Below, in pieces: positions 45,225 to 56,037 of a DNA stretch of 64,000 nucleotides; the first letter of the stretch is position 1; every line of letters begins with the position of its first letter. Origin of the DNA: Colocasia esculenta (taxonomy: Eukaryota > Streptophyta > Magnoliopsida > Alismatales > Araceae); contig CM024756.1 of the NCBI GenBank assembly GCA_014218235.1, positions 74,708,152 to 74,772,151 of the forward strand, written 5' to 3'. The notes below the pieces were generated by a model. That model saw only the letters and a list, made by a program, of their open reading frames with translations. It made no database searches and was not told the DNA's origin. The position numbers and the translations under genes are program-made.

Positions 45225-47374
45225 ACAAAACTCAAATAAAGCATGATCTAACAAGTTTTCATGAAGCTTAGCACAGGAAATAAATCAGGTAAAATCAAGC
45301 AAAACTTGTAAGAATTCCTACCATGTAGCATTTGAAGTACAGAGCAGGTAATTTTTCTAAGTACACATTGACTTCCTATGTGTTATAACGATTTCATTAG
45401 AATCATAACAATTTTCTCACTTCTATTGATTTCATTTTCACAAGGATTTAATAAGTATCATACCGATTTCGGTTTTATAACAATTTCGATCTCACAACGA
45501 TTTTCTATGTGAGTAGAACGATTTGATCATCGCATCAATTTGATAAGTGAGAACAACGATTTGCTCTCATAACAATTCGGTTTCACAATGATTTGATAAG
45601 TGAGAACAACGATTTGCTCTTACAATAATTTGTTAAGTGAGAACAACGATTTTCTCTCACAATGATTTGTTATGTGAGAAAAATGATTTGCTCTCACAAC
45701 GATTTGCTAAGTGATAACACGATTTCCTCTCACAACAATTTGTTAAGTGAGAACAACGATTTGCTCTCACAACGATTTTCTAAGTGAGAACAACAATTTG
45801 CTCTCACAACGATTTATTAAGTGAGAACAACGATTTGGTCTCATAACGTTTGCTTTCATATCGATTTGACAAGAGAACAGCGATTTCTATTTCACATTGA
45901 CTTGGTCACCGTAACGATTCGATAAGTTACACAACAACTTGGTCACCGTAACGATTCTATATAGCAAACAACGATTTGGTCACTACATCGGCTTGATAAG
46001 GGAAACAACAATTTGCTCACAATGATTTGGTTTAACGATTTCCTCTCAACGACTTGCTTATACTCTCATAACGATTTGTCTCTACAACGAATTGGTTATG
46101 ATTGTATAACAACTTGTGTTATCGATTTATTTATGGATGAATAACGATTTACAACGACTTATTCACACAACGATTCATAAGTCGTACTCATAATGATTTC
46201 ATGGATCAACGACTTGATATTCAAATAAGTTTCAATATCTTGACAGTCAAAGTCCTCCCGCGTGTTTCTCTAATATCCATGTTTTTAATGTGGACTGTAT
46301 ATTTCTCTGCACGATGCATATCTGGATATCCTCTATTATCATGCTTCTATATGAAACACTTTTTATATAGCAGAATGCCATTTCTATTTTGGTGAAATGT
46401 CTTACTACATGGATTCTAACGTTGACTGACAACAAGAGACAGTATAGCTATCTATGATTTAGCATTTGTTGTGTGCAGGTCTCTGACAGCACAACCCCAT
46501 ACAACATTTGACAAAGTAGAAGCTGAAGGATATCAATAAAGATCTTCTCCTTGCGTGCATGGAACGTAAAGGACTGTTGACTACAACATACTTGTTGAAG
46601 AATAAGGAGAACCATGCAGTCTAACGTTTACTAAGCCTAGAGACAACGGTCATCTAAACGGCTAATTCAGCAAGAGAAGATATATATACAAGACTGAAGA
46701 CTCGTGGAAACACAACTTTTGATGTGTTCAAAATCTCAACGAAAAATCTGGAAGTGATAGAGTCTTAGCAAAAGAGCTTCTTGCTTTCCACTACAACCTT
46801 GTAGCTCTTGCTCTCCAGTGCCTCATTGTTGTTAGTTTTGGAGAGCCCTTGTGATCTGAGAGAATTCATCATTGTAGATCTTTCTCTCTCAGTCACTGCC
46901 TCAGCTCAAGCGTTTGTATAAGCTTGGTCTAAGGGCATTTAGCCTGTTTTCTCACTTTCTTGAGAAGTTCTTCTTCTTGTGTGAAGGGAAGACCTGTTGG
47001 AAATAGGTGGTGTGTGTTCCATTCGTGTTGAAGGAAGACATGTGAATCAGGGTGTTGTTTTCCTCTTCGGGTTGTGAAGAGAAGGCCAGCTACGGCTGGA
47101 TGTGTAAGTGTCCTTGAGGGGGACTGCACCCTGGGTAGTGATATCTTGAGTTGTTGCTCAGGGACTAGATATGGACTCCTTTGGGGAGGAGGTCCAAACC
47201 AGGATAAAATCCTTGTGTCGTGTTATTGCCTGTTTGTGATTGTTATCTTTTCTTTATTACTAACCCTAACAATGAATGTTGTGTTTTATGTTGAACTTTT
47301 TTGTTGACAAGTTTAGACAATCAAATTTTAAGAATCCCATTCACCCCCCCTCTAAGCTTGCTAGCTGGGCAACA

Positions 47375-47712
47375 TGATCTAATTCTCGCAAACTATTGAT
47401 TGATCATCTTGCTCTCCTAGCTTGTTAAAGTGAATAATTGCTATCATAAAATACTGCAATCATGTCTAGTTAAGTGCATGTTCCAATCTTATATCATCAT
47501 GTTACTTGAGTTCCGTGTTGTTTTAAACCGGTGGAATGTGGATTGAGACACGTACTACACTACACACTTGCACTTATAGGCAGCCCTTTCTTGGGGGATT
47601 GGAAACTCACAGCTAGTCATTCCGTATAGGTAGTCTAGTGACCTTTCTCTTAAGACCTCCATAATTCTCCGTACTCCGTGGATTCCCTCATGGAGACCGA
47701 GTTGGTTGTACC
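47375..47712 (+). mobile_element. Gypsy LTR fragment
   Basis: The stretch ends CTTAAGACCTCC ... TGGATTCCCTCATGGAGACC ... GGTTGTACC, the reverse complement of a box found in the LTRs of G1 (near 2115-2170) and S (near 42610-42670). It is therefore a gypsy LTR piece in the plus orientation, truncated on both sides by copia B and by the copia C LTR. No ORF. Its other half is not seen. Confidence 0.6.
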
Positions 47713-48944
47713 TGTTAGGTTACAATGTGAATGATGACATGTGCTTAATGTTTTTGATGATGAGTGACATAATTGATGTTGTCTTAATGTTGGAAAGATG
47801 ATACAATGACTTATTTGTTAGAAACAAGAATGACATGATCAAGTGACAAGATGAGATATATGTATTCATTATATCTCACTTATAATGTTTTCAAATGTAG
47901 GTTAAACACATACAAGTCAAGTACCCAAAGTCCACTTCAAAAGGTCTTCAAAAAGGCTCCAAGACACCTCCTCTCGACAGAAAGACAACCCCTGTCGACA
48001 GATGGACATTCAAGGAACTGGAAAACAAAATGGAACAATAGATGTCGACAGTCCTAGGCTGCCTGTCGACAGGCCAGTGGTTCAGCAACATGAAGACTTC
48101 TAGAAAACCAGAACTGAGCAGTGGCTGTCGACAGCAGCAAGTCGGTTGTCGACAGACGTAGTTTTTGAAACTTCTGATGGTCAAGATATGATCCATGTTT
48201 TGGGTGATTCTTTCAAGCACGTCTCTCCATGTTTGGACACCCATATATATAGATCATATAGGGCTATTTTTGCAGAGAGAGACCACACTTCCAAAACCCT
48301 AACAAGTCCCAAGAGAGAAAGATCCCAACTGCTGCTCTACTTCAAGCTACCATCCAGAGCGAGAAGAAACATCTTCCGAGCGGAGTTGAAGTCAGGTTGT
48401 CCACAACTCAAGCTTCTTCATCAGTTGATCTACATCCGAACGAAGCCTGAAGTTGTTCTGCACTACCAACGAGAAGAGTTCTTCATCAGGATTTGTTCTT
48501 TCAACTTAGAACTCTTCTTTTACTCTGTTTTCATATATCTATGGTGTGTGTACTGATTGGAGATCAGTACATGGCATTTGTGGAAGTGTGTGTGGTTTGT
48601 GATTGTATAAGGGTTGTGTATAGATCATAGTGTGTGGTGTGTTGATTAGATCAAGGCTAGAGGATCTAATCTATTGTGGACTTGATCTAGCGTGTGTTTG
48701 TGGTTGAGCCGTTGTGCTCGTGTGTGTGTTGTACTCAGTTCTTGAGTAGTGTCTCCTCACAGTGTGAGGGGTGGACATAGGAGTCACTGGATTTGATCTC
48801 TGAACCACATAAAAATCCCTTCTACACTGTGGTTTGACTTGTGGTTTGCATTGTGTTGCGCTACATGCATGCCTAGGGATTTCGTCTACACACTACTTGC
48901 TAATTCGCTTACAGACATTACATCAGATCAAAGGGGGGTTGAAT
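47713..48944 (+). repeat. Copia C LTR, inverted (plus) copy
   Basis: Starts TGTTAGGTTACAATG and matches, in inverted orientation, the C 3' LTR at 49003-50232. It contains the CTGTCGACAG array (47975-48155), TATA box TATATATA near 48243-48250, hairpins GAGC / GCTC with loop CGTTGT and CCTCAC / GTGAGG (48700-48775), and the U5 block shared with A and D (48755-48890). It ends at a sequence (CATTACATCAGATCAAAGG) that lies at the hinge of the inverted repeat. It has no internal region of its own. Confidence 0.8.
47975..48155 (+). promoter_or_regulatory. CTGTCGACAG palindrome array (C-family U3)
   Basis: Six sites (five GTCGAC and one CTCGAC). Here the outer bases are C...G (CTGTCGACAG), whereas A and D have G...C (GTGTCGACAC). 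The flank changed on both sides, so the palindrome is kept. The array ends about 85 bp upstream of the TATA box. The mirrored copy at 49785-49970 has several sites mutated. Confidence 0.7.
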
Positions 48945-50232
48945 AGATTTGCAGCGGAAACTTAAGCAATTTAAAATTACTTGGGATTAAAAGATCTACT
49001 CTATTAAAACCCCTTTGATCTGATGTAATGTGTGTAAACGAATTAACAAGTCGTGTGTAGATGAAATCCCTAGGCATGCATCTAGCGCAACACAATGCAA
49101 ACCACAAGTCAAACCACAGTGCACAAGGGATTTTTAGGTGGTTCAGAGATCACATCCAGTGTCTCCTATGTCCACCCCTCATACAGTGAGGACACACTAC
49201 TCAAGAACCGAGTACAACACACACACGAGCACAATGGCTCAACCACACACACACGCTCCATCAAGTCCACAATAGATTAGATCCTCTAGCCTTGATCTAA
49301 TCAACACACCGCACATTATGATCAATACACAACCCTTGTACAGATCACAAACCACACACTTCCACAAACGCCATGTACTGATCTCCAATAAGTACACACA
49401 AGAGGATATATGAAAACAGAGTAAAAGAAGAGTTCTGAGTTGAAAGAACAAATCCTGATGAAGAACTCTTCTCGTTGGTAGTCCAGAACAACTTCAGGCT
49501 TCGTTTGGATGTAGATCAACTGATGAGAAGCTTGAGTTGTGGACAACTGTCTTCAACTCCGCTCGGAAGATGTTTCTTCTTCGCTCTGGACGGTAGCTTG
49601 AAGCAGAGCAGCAGTTGGATCTTTCTCTCTTAGCACTTGCTTAGGGTTTTGTAAGTGTGGTCTCTCTCTGCAAAAATAGCCCTATATGATCTATATATAT
49701 GGGTGTCCAGACATGGAGAGACGTACTTGAAAGAGTAACCCAAAACATGGATCATATCTTGACCATCGGAAGTTTCCAAAACTACGTATGTCGACAGCTA
49801 ACTTGCTGCTGTCGACAGCTACTGCTTAGTTCTGGTTTTCCAGAAGTCTTCATGTTGCTGAACCACTGGCCTGTCAATAGGCAGCCTAGGGCTGCCGACA
49901 GCTATTGTTCCATTTTGTTTTCCAGTTCCTGGAATGTCCATCTATCTATACGGGTTGTCTTGCTGTCGACATGAGGTGTCTTGGAGCCTTTTTGAAGACA
50001 TTTTGAAGTGGACTTTGGGTACTTGACTTGTATGTGTTCAACCTACATTTGAAAACATTATAAGTGAGAAATAATGAATACATATTATCTCATCTTGTCA
50101 CTTGATCATGTCATTCTTGTTTCTAACAAATTAGTCATTGTATCATCTTTCTAACATTAAGACAACATCAATTTTGTCACTCATCATCAAAAACATTTAA
50201 GCACATGTCATCATTCACATTGTAACCCAACA
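48925..50232 (-). repeat. Copia C 3' LTR (minus)
   Basis: Ends at 50232 (plus-strand ACCCAACA) next to the polypurine tract at 50233. In the sense direction it begins TGTTGGGTTACAATG and passes through the palindrome array, TATA and U5 down to a C-run and CTTTGATCTGATG at about 48940-48925. With 47713-48944 it forms a head-to-head inverted repeat with arms of about 1.2 kb and a spacer of about 60 bp (48945-49003). Confidence 0.8.
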
Positions 50233-50246
50233 TTCTCCCCCTTTTT

Positions 50247-51946
50247 GATGATGACAAAATTTACAATTGATGTTTCTCCCCCTTTTGGCAACATCCAAAA
50301 AGATAAGTCATGCACACATGGGTAAGAATGAAGCAAAGAACAGACTGATGACTCAAGAGAAGTGGAAGGAAATCAAGCAAAGAACTACTTGACCCCGAAT
50401 TGAATTGTGAAAGATTTGAGTGCGGAATGTGTGTTCAAATGGGATTGCAAGGTTGAGAATAGGTTGATACCCACTACAAAGTGTTATAAACACTAGTATT
50501 AAGACACATGAAAATTCTACAATGGTTAAGAGATAATACTCCGGGAATCTCAAGTTATGGCATTTAGAAGACACCGCTAAAAAACATATGAAACTAAGAT
50601 AACCCATTTGAATAAAACTGTTGTAGAAAAACATGTTACTTTGTGGGTGATGTTCAATGAACAATTACAATAAACAACAAATTGCCCTTGATGTAAAAAC
50701 ATGGAGGCTACACTCTATTTCTTTTATTGAATTATTCTTTTGTGAAGTTAATGTGGGAAAAGTGGTAAGTATGATCACTTTCACCTTTTGACGTGAAGTA
50801 GACATTTGTGATGCTCGTACCCCCAGTTACTCAGTGTGAGTGACCATCATACCATTGTGCATAGATAATGAAATGACTTTTTTACGCGAAGATAGACATT
50901 TGTGATGCCCATGTCCCCGGTTACTCAATGATGCTCAACATTGCTCTGCCTTTATCCCATTTCATATTTATTTTTATTTGAATTTTCATGAATTTGGAAA
51001 TAGGTAGCTTTTCTCCCTTTTATTTTTTTTTTGAAAATTAAATTCAAAATGTTATCTAAGGTTAAAAACTAATGAAAGACGTTAATTTCAAAAACCTTCT
51101 TACTTGTCAAACCATTTCGGAAAAATGATTATCCACAAGGGAGTTATTCAAGTGAGTCAAGTCAAAATCATTAGATTTGTTCAATGTTTTCTAGATGACA
51201 CAACCTAGATTCAAGCACAGAATGTTATTTCAAAATCATTGTGATTAAGGTAATGTCTTTAATATTATGTGGGTATGAAAGGTTGTAATGAATATTAATT
51301 CCAAATTCTCCCCTTGCATTAATATTATGAACATGCTCATAAAGAAAGGATGAGAGAAGATGAGGAATTGTTAGAAAAGGTATATATGTCGACAACAAGG
51401 ATATGCTTGTCGATAGTTACTAAAATCCAGTGAGATAGAGGTTTTGGGAAGGCTTGGCTGTCAACAACTGGGTTTCTAGCTGTCGACAGGTGCTTGATAA
51501 ATCAATTTCAAGGCTTTGAATTGAGATAGATTTGAACCACATGATCGAGAGATAATGACACATTAAATATGAAGGGTATCCCTCAAGAATTTCACTCACC
51601 TAGCCTTAACTTACTCCCCCATAGTATGTGCATGTGATGAAAATCACATTCACCCATTTCAAGCAATTCTAACAATTCAAGCAATGTTATCCATAAGCAT
51701 GAAAGCACCAACATTCATTCTTTTAAAGTATATGTGGCATGATTGATGTGAAAGAATGTCCCTCAAACAACTCAATCAAAACTCTTTTTAACTTACTCCC
51801 TCATAATGTATGCATGGTATTGAAATGAACATTTAGGCAATTCACACATGTTCTTGTCAAACAATTTGCACAAAGAATATATGAACATGATCAAATGAAT
51901 TTTTTGAGATTTACAATTTTCTTGATGATCTTTTTGCAGTATAAGA
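50247..51946 (-). other. C non-coding region with repeated ACTGAGTAAC motif and GTCGAC sites
   Basis: No credible ORF. Two tandem copies of the motif with sense ACTGAGTAACTGGGGG / ATTGAGTAACCGGGG followed by CACGTCAAAAGGTG / CGCGTAAAAAAGT lie at 50772-50842 and 50863-50935. GTCGAC sites or degraded forms are at 51385-51410 and 51465-51490. Sense purine tracts (GGGAGTAAGTT) occur near 51610 and 51790, each followed by a similar AATG/CATG-rich stretch. Function unknown. Confidence 0.5.
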
Positions 51947-52041
51947 CTATTGATACTTGGCGGAGAATATTTCTCACGCATAATGATAGTTTCTAAACAA
52001 GCTGGACTTGTCCTTCCACATTTCACCATTTGATATACCAA
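51947..52041 (-). other. 95-nt conserved structured RNA motif (copy in C)
   Basis: Same length and boundaries as in A and D. Stems: P1 AATGGTGA / TCATTAT (two G-U pairs), P2 GGACAAG / CTTGTTT (loop TCCAG), P3 GCG / CGC and GAGAA / TTCTC with loop ATA. In this copy a sense reading frame is open for about 30 codons (LVYQMVKCGRTSPACL...), which is not so in A, D2 or D3. Confidence 0.7.
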
Positions 52042-52469
52042 ATAGTCACTACATAAAAGATCCATTTTTCCTCAATTTAGCATGACTCCAATTGCTAAGA
52101 AGCATTGTCATTTGGGGATAGCATCACAACACATTTTTCATTGCTCAGATAGAATTAAAAATCCATTTCATTTCCAGCAGTTCAAATCTGAAGTCATAAA
52201 GAGATTTTACCTGAACAATTTTAATTTCTTTTCAAAGATTTTACCTGTGTTCTCCAATCGTTTCTTTCCTTGCACAACCAATGTCATGATTCCATTTATA
52301 ATGTTTGGCTCCAAGACATCTCAGCTTGTTGATGAAGCTGATTTTAGAACCCACACTTGCTTGGGTCCTGCATTGACATCAATGTTAGGATACAACAATG
52401 ATTTCAAAATCCAAAGTGATTTCATTTCTGGAATAGATGTATTTTTTATTTTTTTGGACTGGTTCAATA

Positions 52470-53940
52470 CATCTATGTTTTCATGAGATTTTCTTGTTTT
52501 TGGATTTTTTGCATGAACAACAGAACACTTCTTTTGTCTAGTAATCATGTTCTTGTGTACATGGGATTGTGTATGAGCATGGGCTTGGGAACATGCACAA
52601 AATCATGATTCTTATGCCAACAGTTCTTAGACAAATGTCCATGATGATGACATGTATAACATTGAACTGTTTTAGCATATTTATCAGAGTGGATTTTTCT
52701 TCCAGCAGTATTTAGCAAGATGACCAGATCTATTGCATTTAAAACAAATGGGTTGAGCAATTACCTGAGCTTACCATAGTTTGAATGCATTTGCTGAAAT
52801 TTTTGAGATCCTCTAGAATACCTTTGATCACCCTTGGGTTGAGAGGATGGAGGTGGTACCCTTTGATAGCTCTTGACATGATGTGGAGATGGAGATTGCC
52901 ATGGAGATTTTTGAGCTGATGAAGGAGATGTTGGAAACTTGTAGAATCCTATTTTCTTTTTCAATTCATTTTTCTGATTTACAGTTGAACCAAGATCTTT
53001 CTAATTGCAGCATTTTTGTTCAATTTTTTACTTTGTTTTTGAACATTTGTCTGAACATGAACTTTAGTAGAGTTTTGACTTTGTTTGATACCCACTTCAA
53101 GTTCATTTGTCAATTTTTCTTTATCAGCATTTAATGCAACAATTTCTTTTTCATGAGTTTGGAGTTGATTCTTCATGACATCAAGACCATTTGTCATTTT
53201 GTTCTTCTCAATTTCAATTTGAACAATTTGATTTTCCAAGTCAACAATTTTCTTCTCATAATTGTTGCATTCATCATATAATGGTTTGTCATGATACAAG
53301 CATTCAATCTTCTTTTTCAGATGATTGTTTTCCTCGACCAATTGGTTGCAATTTTCTTTTATTTGATGATCATGAGTCATTTTGGAGATTTGTTTGTTCA
53401 ATTGATCATTATCAAATTTGAGATTTTCATTATGTTCAATCAATTTTACATTTTGATTTTTCAAATCCAAAATTTCAGATTCCACCTGATCATGATCTTG
53501 TTTTAATTTGGATACCCTATTTTCACAATTTTGACTTCTTCCTTCAGCTCTTCAATATCTACTTTCAGTTTTTCATTTTCTTCATAGAATGCTTGAGCAT
53601 TAACAATTCTCATTCAGTCTTCTCCAATTTTTCTTTTAGCTTCTTGTTTTGAGATCTTACCTTCTTAAATTGATTGGATAAGTGCTCATAGCATTCTATC
53701 AATTCATCATAGGATATATCATCCTCTGAATCAGAGTTAGATATAGATACATCAAATGGGTCTGAACTGAATTTACCTAACCTTTGAGAGTTTCTTGACT
53801 TCTCTGACATACATGATTCTTCAGATTTTTCTGAACGGGAGAACCTTTTGAGCTGCCATGAGCCATGAAGCATTTATCATTGGCTTTATATCCTATCTTG
53901 CTTGCCATCATAGAGGAGTCCTGCATTTTATCAACATTGT
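52470..53940 (-). pseudogene. gag: Copia C gag-like gene: coiled coil plus zinc knuckle, no capsid
   Basis: Minus-strand gene in frames broken by indels. N-terminal KCFMAHGSS (about 53860-53890) corresponds to CFMANGS of A. It continues with SDSEDDISYDELIECYEHLS (53610-53770), then a 168-codon coiled coil (52979-53485: VKLIEHNENLKFDNDQLNKQ, VEENNHLKKKIECLYHDKPL). A basic Ser/Pro segment (52761-52964) and the knuckle CYTCHHHGHLSKNC (52545-52760) follow. The UBN2 capsid domain seen in A and B is absent. Close homologue of the gene in D (56164-57720). Likely RNA-binding accessory protein or remnant gag acting with proteins supplied by an autonomous partner such as A; inference. Confidence 0.7.
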
Positions 53941-54431
53941 CATCAAACTAAAAAATCATAGGTCTATTTATGATACATGAGAACTTAGCCATATTTCTGA
54001 ATATGTTTCAGATGATTAAATCAATCAACAAAAATCAAATCAGATCAGATTCAGATATAAACCCTCTAGTTGTTAGGAATCAGAGAGATTAAGCACACAA
54101 AGATAGATCTCCCAAAACACAACCAAACAATGTTGGGTTGAGTGTGTTTTGGAATTTCCTAAAGTTGCATTTTAATGATATCCAATGAATATCACTCGTA
54201 CTTGATTTTGATGATGACATATTGTGATTTTAATGATGACATACTTTCATTTTATGATGACATATTGTGATTTTGATGATGATATGTTGAACATGTTGTA
54301 CTTTCTATACATATCACAATAATGCTTAAACAACATGTTTTTGATGTTTAATATCTCATATTTTAATGATAATATCTTGTACTAATGATTTATGTGTTAA
54401 TTTTGCAGGTGTATACAGATTTTATCTTGGT

Positions 54432-54762
54432 AGTGTCGACACACCCCTTACTGGTGTCAACATAGTGTTTCAAACCCTAAGGCAAAATGATGAAGAAAAG
54501 GTCAAGTGGTGTCGAACAGGATTAAGTAGTGTCGACACTAGTCCTAGTTCCCAGAGAACCCAGTTGACAGGTACTGTGTGGGTCGACACAGCCTCAAGTA
54601 GTGTCGACACTAGATCTAGTTCCCAGAAGACCTGTTTAGCAGTTCTTGACAGTGTGTCGACACAGCCTAAAGTAGTCTGACACTAGTGACTCTTCCCAGA
54701 GATCCAATTGTGCCAGTTTGGGACAGTATGTCGACACACTCTATAGTAGTGTCGACACACTC
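54432..54762 (+). promoter_or_regulatory. Ten-site GTGTCGACAC palindrome array (D 5' LTR)
   Basis: Ten positions, seven with an intact GTCGAC core and three decayed (GTCAAC, GTCGAACA, GTCTGACA). In the 3' LTR (60580-60925) the same ten positions exist, with a different set decayed, so the ancestral U3 had ten palindromes. The last site is about 115 bp upstream of the TATA box. The A-type spacer words (AGGATCAAGTAGTG, TCCCAGAGAACC) are shared with A and S. Confidence 0.8.
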
Positions 54763-54877
54763 TGTCTAAAACTCAATTTTGTGAAATCATCTGGACACGT
54801 GGCCGCTTGGGGTTCAAGGGGATCTGCCTAGGTTTTTGTGCCCACATACCCTAAGGCTAGTTTTGGACATATTGGGC

Positions 54878-54885
54878 TATAAATA
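54878..54885 (+). promoter_or_regulatory. TATA box of copia D 5' LTR
   Basis: TATAAATA in the context ATTGGGCTATAAATACTC, identical in core to the A LTR. In the 3' LTR the same place reads GGGCATAAAACC, so that copy has lost the box. Confidence 0.8.
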
Positions 54886-55014
54886 CTCATGTCTTGGGTC
54901 CTCCAAAGTACCCCCACGCAAGACAAGAGCTGAGAGCTTTCTGGAAAAAGGCAAGGAGCGGGAAAGAGGCATCTGCATCCAGAGGAGCATAGCAGCGCTG
55001 CCAAGGGGAGAAGA

Positions 55015-55080
55015 AGGAGAATAAGAAGGAGAAGAAGAAGGAAAATAAGAAGGAGAAGAAGAAGGAGAAGAAGAGGAGGA
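55015..55080 (+). repeat. AAGGAGAAG purine microsatellite in D leader
   Basis: Irregular GGAGAAGAA / GAATAAGAA repeats on the transcribed side of the TATA box, repeated at about 61155-61235 in the 3' LTR. Purine-rich repeats of this kind resemble exonic splicing enhancers; relevance unknown. Confidence 0.6.
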
Positions 55081-55276
55081 GCTCGAGATTGCAGGAGTGC
55101 TGGTCCAAAAGGAGATCCAGCCGAGTTTGTAATTTGTCAGAGTCTTGAATTTCTGGGGAATCTGTGTATGTGTTCTACACAGATCTCCCAATTCTATTTG
55201 TCCTCACCAATTATATTGTATTGAGATAGATCGTCCTAGAGGATCTATTATCTAAGTGTGCTTGGTCTAATAGGAC

Positions 55277-55515
55277 TTGGATCATTCGTTGTCCAAAGGT
55301 TTGGAGTCGTAGTGCTCCGGTGTTGAGCCGTTGTGCTCAAGTGCTTGTGAGTCGTCGTGCTCATAAGTGGTTTGTGGAGTAGGTCGTCGTACCAATCTCT
55401 TGGTTTTCATTGAGTCATTGTACTCAAAGGTTTGGAGTCGTCGTGCTGCGGTTGTTTCTTGAGTCGTCGTACTCAAGGGTGTTGGAGTCGTCGTGCTCCA
55501 GTGTGAGTTGTACTC
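55277..55515 (+). other. Hexaloop hairpin array in D R/U5
   Basis: Consecutive hairpins: GGAGT-CGTAGT-GCTCC (55303-55318), TTGAGC-CGTTGT-GCTCAA (55323-55340), TGAGT-CGTCGT-GCTCA (55348-55363), GGT-CGTCGT-ACC (55382-55393), TTGAGT-CATTGT-ACTCAA (55410-55427), GGAGT-CGTCGT-GCTgC (55434-55449, one mismatch), CTTGAGT-CGTCGT-ACTCAAG (55458-55477), TGGAGT-CGTCGT-GCTCCA (55483-55500) and GAGT-TGT-ACTC (55505-55515). A TTGGA / TCCAA pair precedes them (55277-55296). The 6-nt loop is nearly constant while both stem strands change together. Downstream of TATA, so present in RNA. Confidence 0.8.
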
Positions 55516-55844
55516 AAGGTTTTGAGTAGTGTGGCCTCACTGTGTAAGGGGTGGACGCAGGAGTCATGGAGGTGATTTCCGAACCACCTAAAAATCTTCT
55601 GTGCAATGGTTTGAATTGTGGTTTGTCTTTGTATTGCGCTAGATGCATGCATAGGGATTTCGCTCACACTACTAATCGATTTGCTCCCACACACTAATCA
55701 CACTTCAGATCAGTAAATTGTTTGGGTGAATTGATCTCTGATTCGATGTAATTTTAAATTGCTTAAGCTTCTGCATAAATTGTTTTAGATCTATTCAACC
55801 CCCCCTTCTAGATCTGATCCATCCACCCATTCGATCCTAACAAT

Positions 55845-55859
55845 TGGTATCAGAGCGGG
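55845..55859 (+). other. Copia D primer-binding site
   Basis: TGGTATCAGAGCGGG two bases after the LTR end at 55842; initiator tRNA-Met type, same 15 bases as in A. Confidence 0.9.
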
Positions 55860-56037
55860 TTAATGTATGTTACTGATCTGATTTGATTGCTTCTGTTTGA
55901 TCTCTGTGTTAATTGCTTGAACTGTTTGCTTGATCTTTCATTGTCTCTGCAGGTTAACCACACTAATTGTTAAATCTAATTCCTTGTTACATTGATTCAC
56001 TGTGATTAGATCTAATAATCTTTTGAGTTTTGATATA

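Larger units (their letters stand above)
30067..47374 (+). mobile_element. Copia element B (SIRE-like, plus strand)
   Basis: 5' LTR 30067-32253, primer-binding site 32257-32268, gag 32316-34020, pol 34100-37130, third ORF 37553-41214, polypurine tract 41484-41497, 3' LTR 41498-47374 interrupted by solo LTR S. Internal length is about 9.2 kb and LTR length about 2.2 kb. It lacks the 95-nt motif and the GTCGAC arrays of A, C and D, so it is a different family with the same overall plan. All ORFs are broken. Confidence 0.85.
41498..47374 (+). repeat. Copia B 3' LTR, split by solo LTR S
   Basis: 41498-41556 and 45225-47374 together form an LTR of about 2.2 kb, similar to 30067-32253 throughout, including the AACGATTTG array (45375-46215), TATA box (46680-46690) and end GGGCAACA. 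The 5' LTR copy is uninterrupted at the insertion point (GATTAACAAAACTC), proving S is a later insertion. Confidence 0.9.
50233..54132 (-). mobile_element. Copia C internal region (non-autonomous, minus)
   Basis: Internal region from polypurine tract (50233-50246) to a decayed 5' end near 54060-54080, where the primer-binding site has been lost (AACCCTCTAGTTGTTAGGA instead of the full site), then about 60 bp of 5' LTR before element D interrupts at 54133. It contains a gag-like gene (52470-53940), the 95-nt motif (51947-52041), two ACTGAGTAAC motifs (50772-50935) and a second polypurine tract at 50275-50284. No protease, integrase, RT or RNase H is visible, and the 3.9-kb size leaves no room for them. 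Confidence 0.75.
54133..55842 (+). repeat. Copia D 5' LTR (1710 bp)
   Basis: TGTTGGGTTGAGTGTG ... TTCGATCCTAACA. Order: AT-rich start with repeated TTTTGATGATGACATA words (54195-54290), palindrome array (54432-54762), TATA (54878-54885), purine tract (55015-55080), hexaloop hairpin array (55277-55515), U5 block shared with A and C (55530-55665), C-run and end. The 3' LTR from 60279 matches up to the truncation. Confidence 0.9.

Noticed and set aside
47375..47712. Unique host sequence between copia B and C
   Set aside because: The right part is the reverse complement of a gypsy LTR box seen in G1 and S, so it is also repeat-derived.
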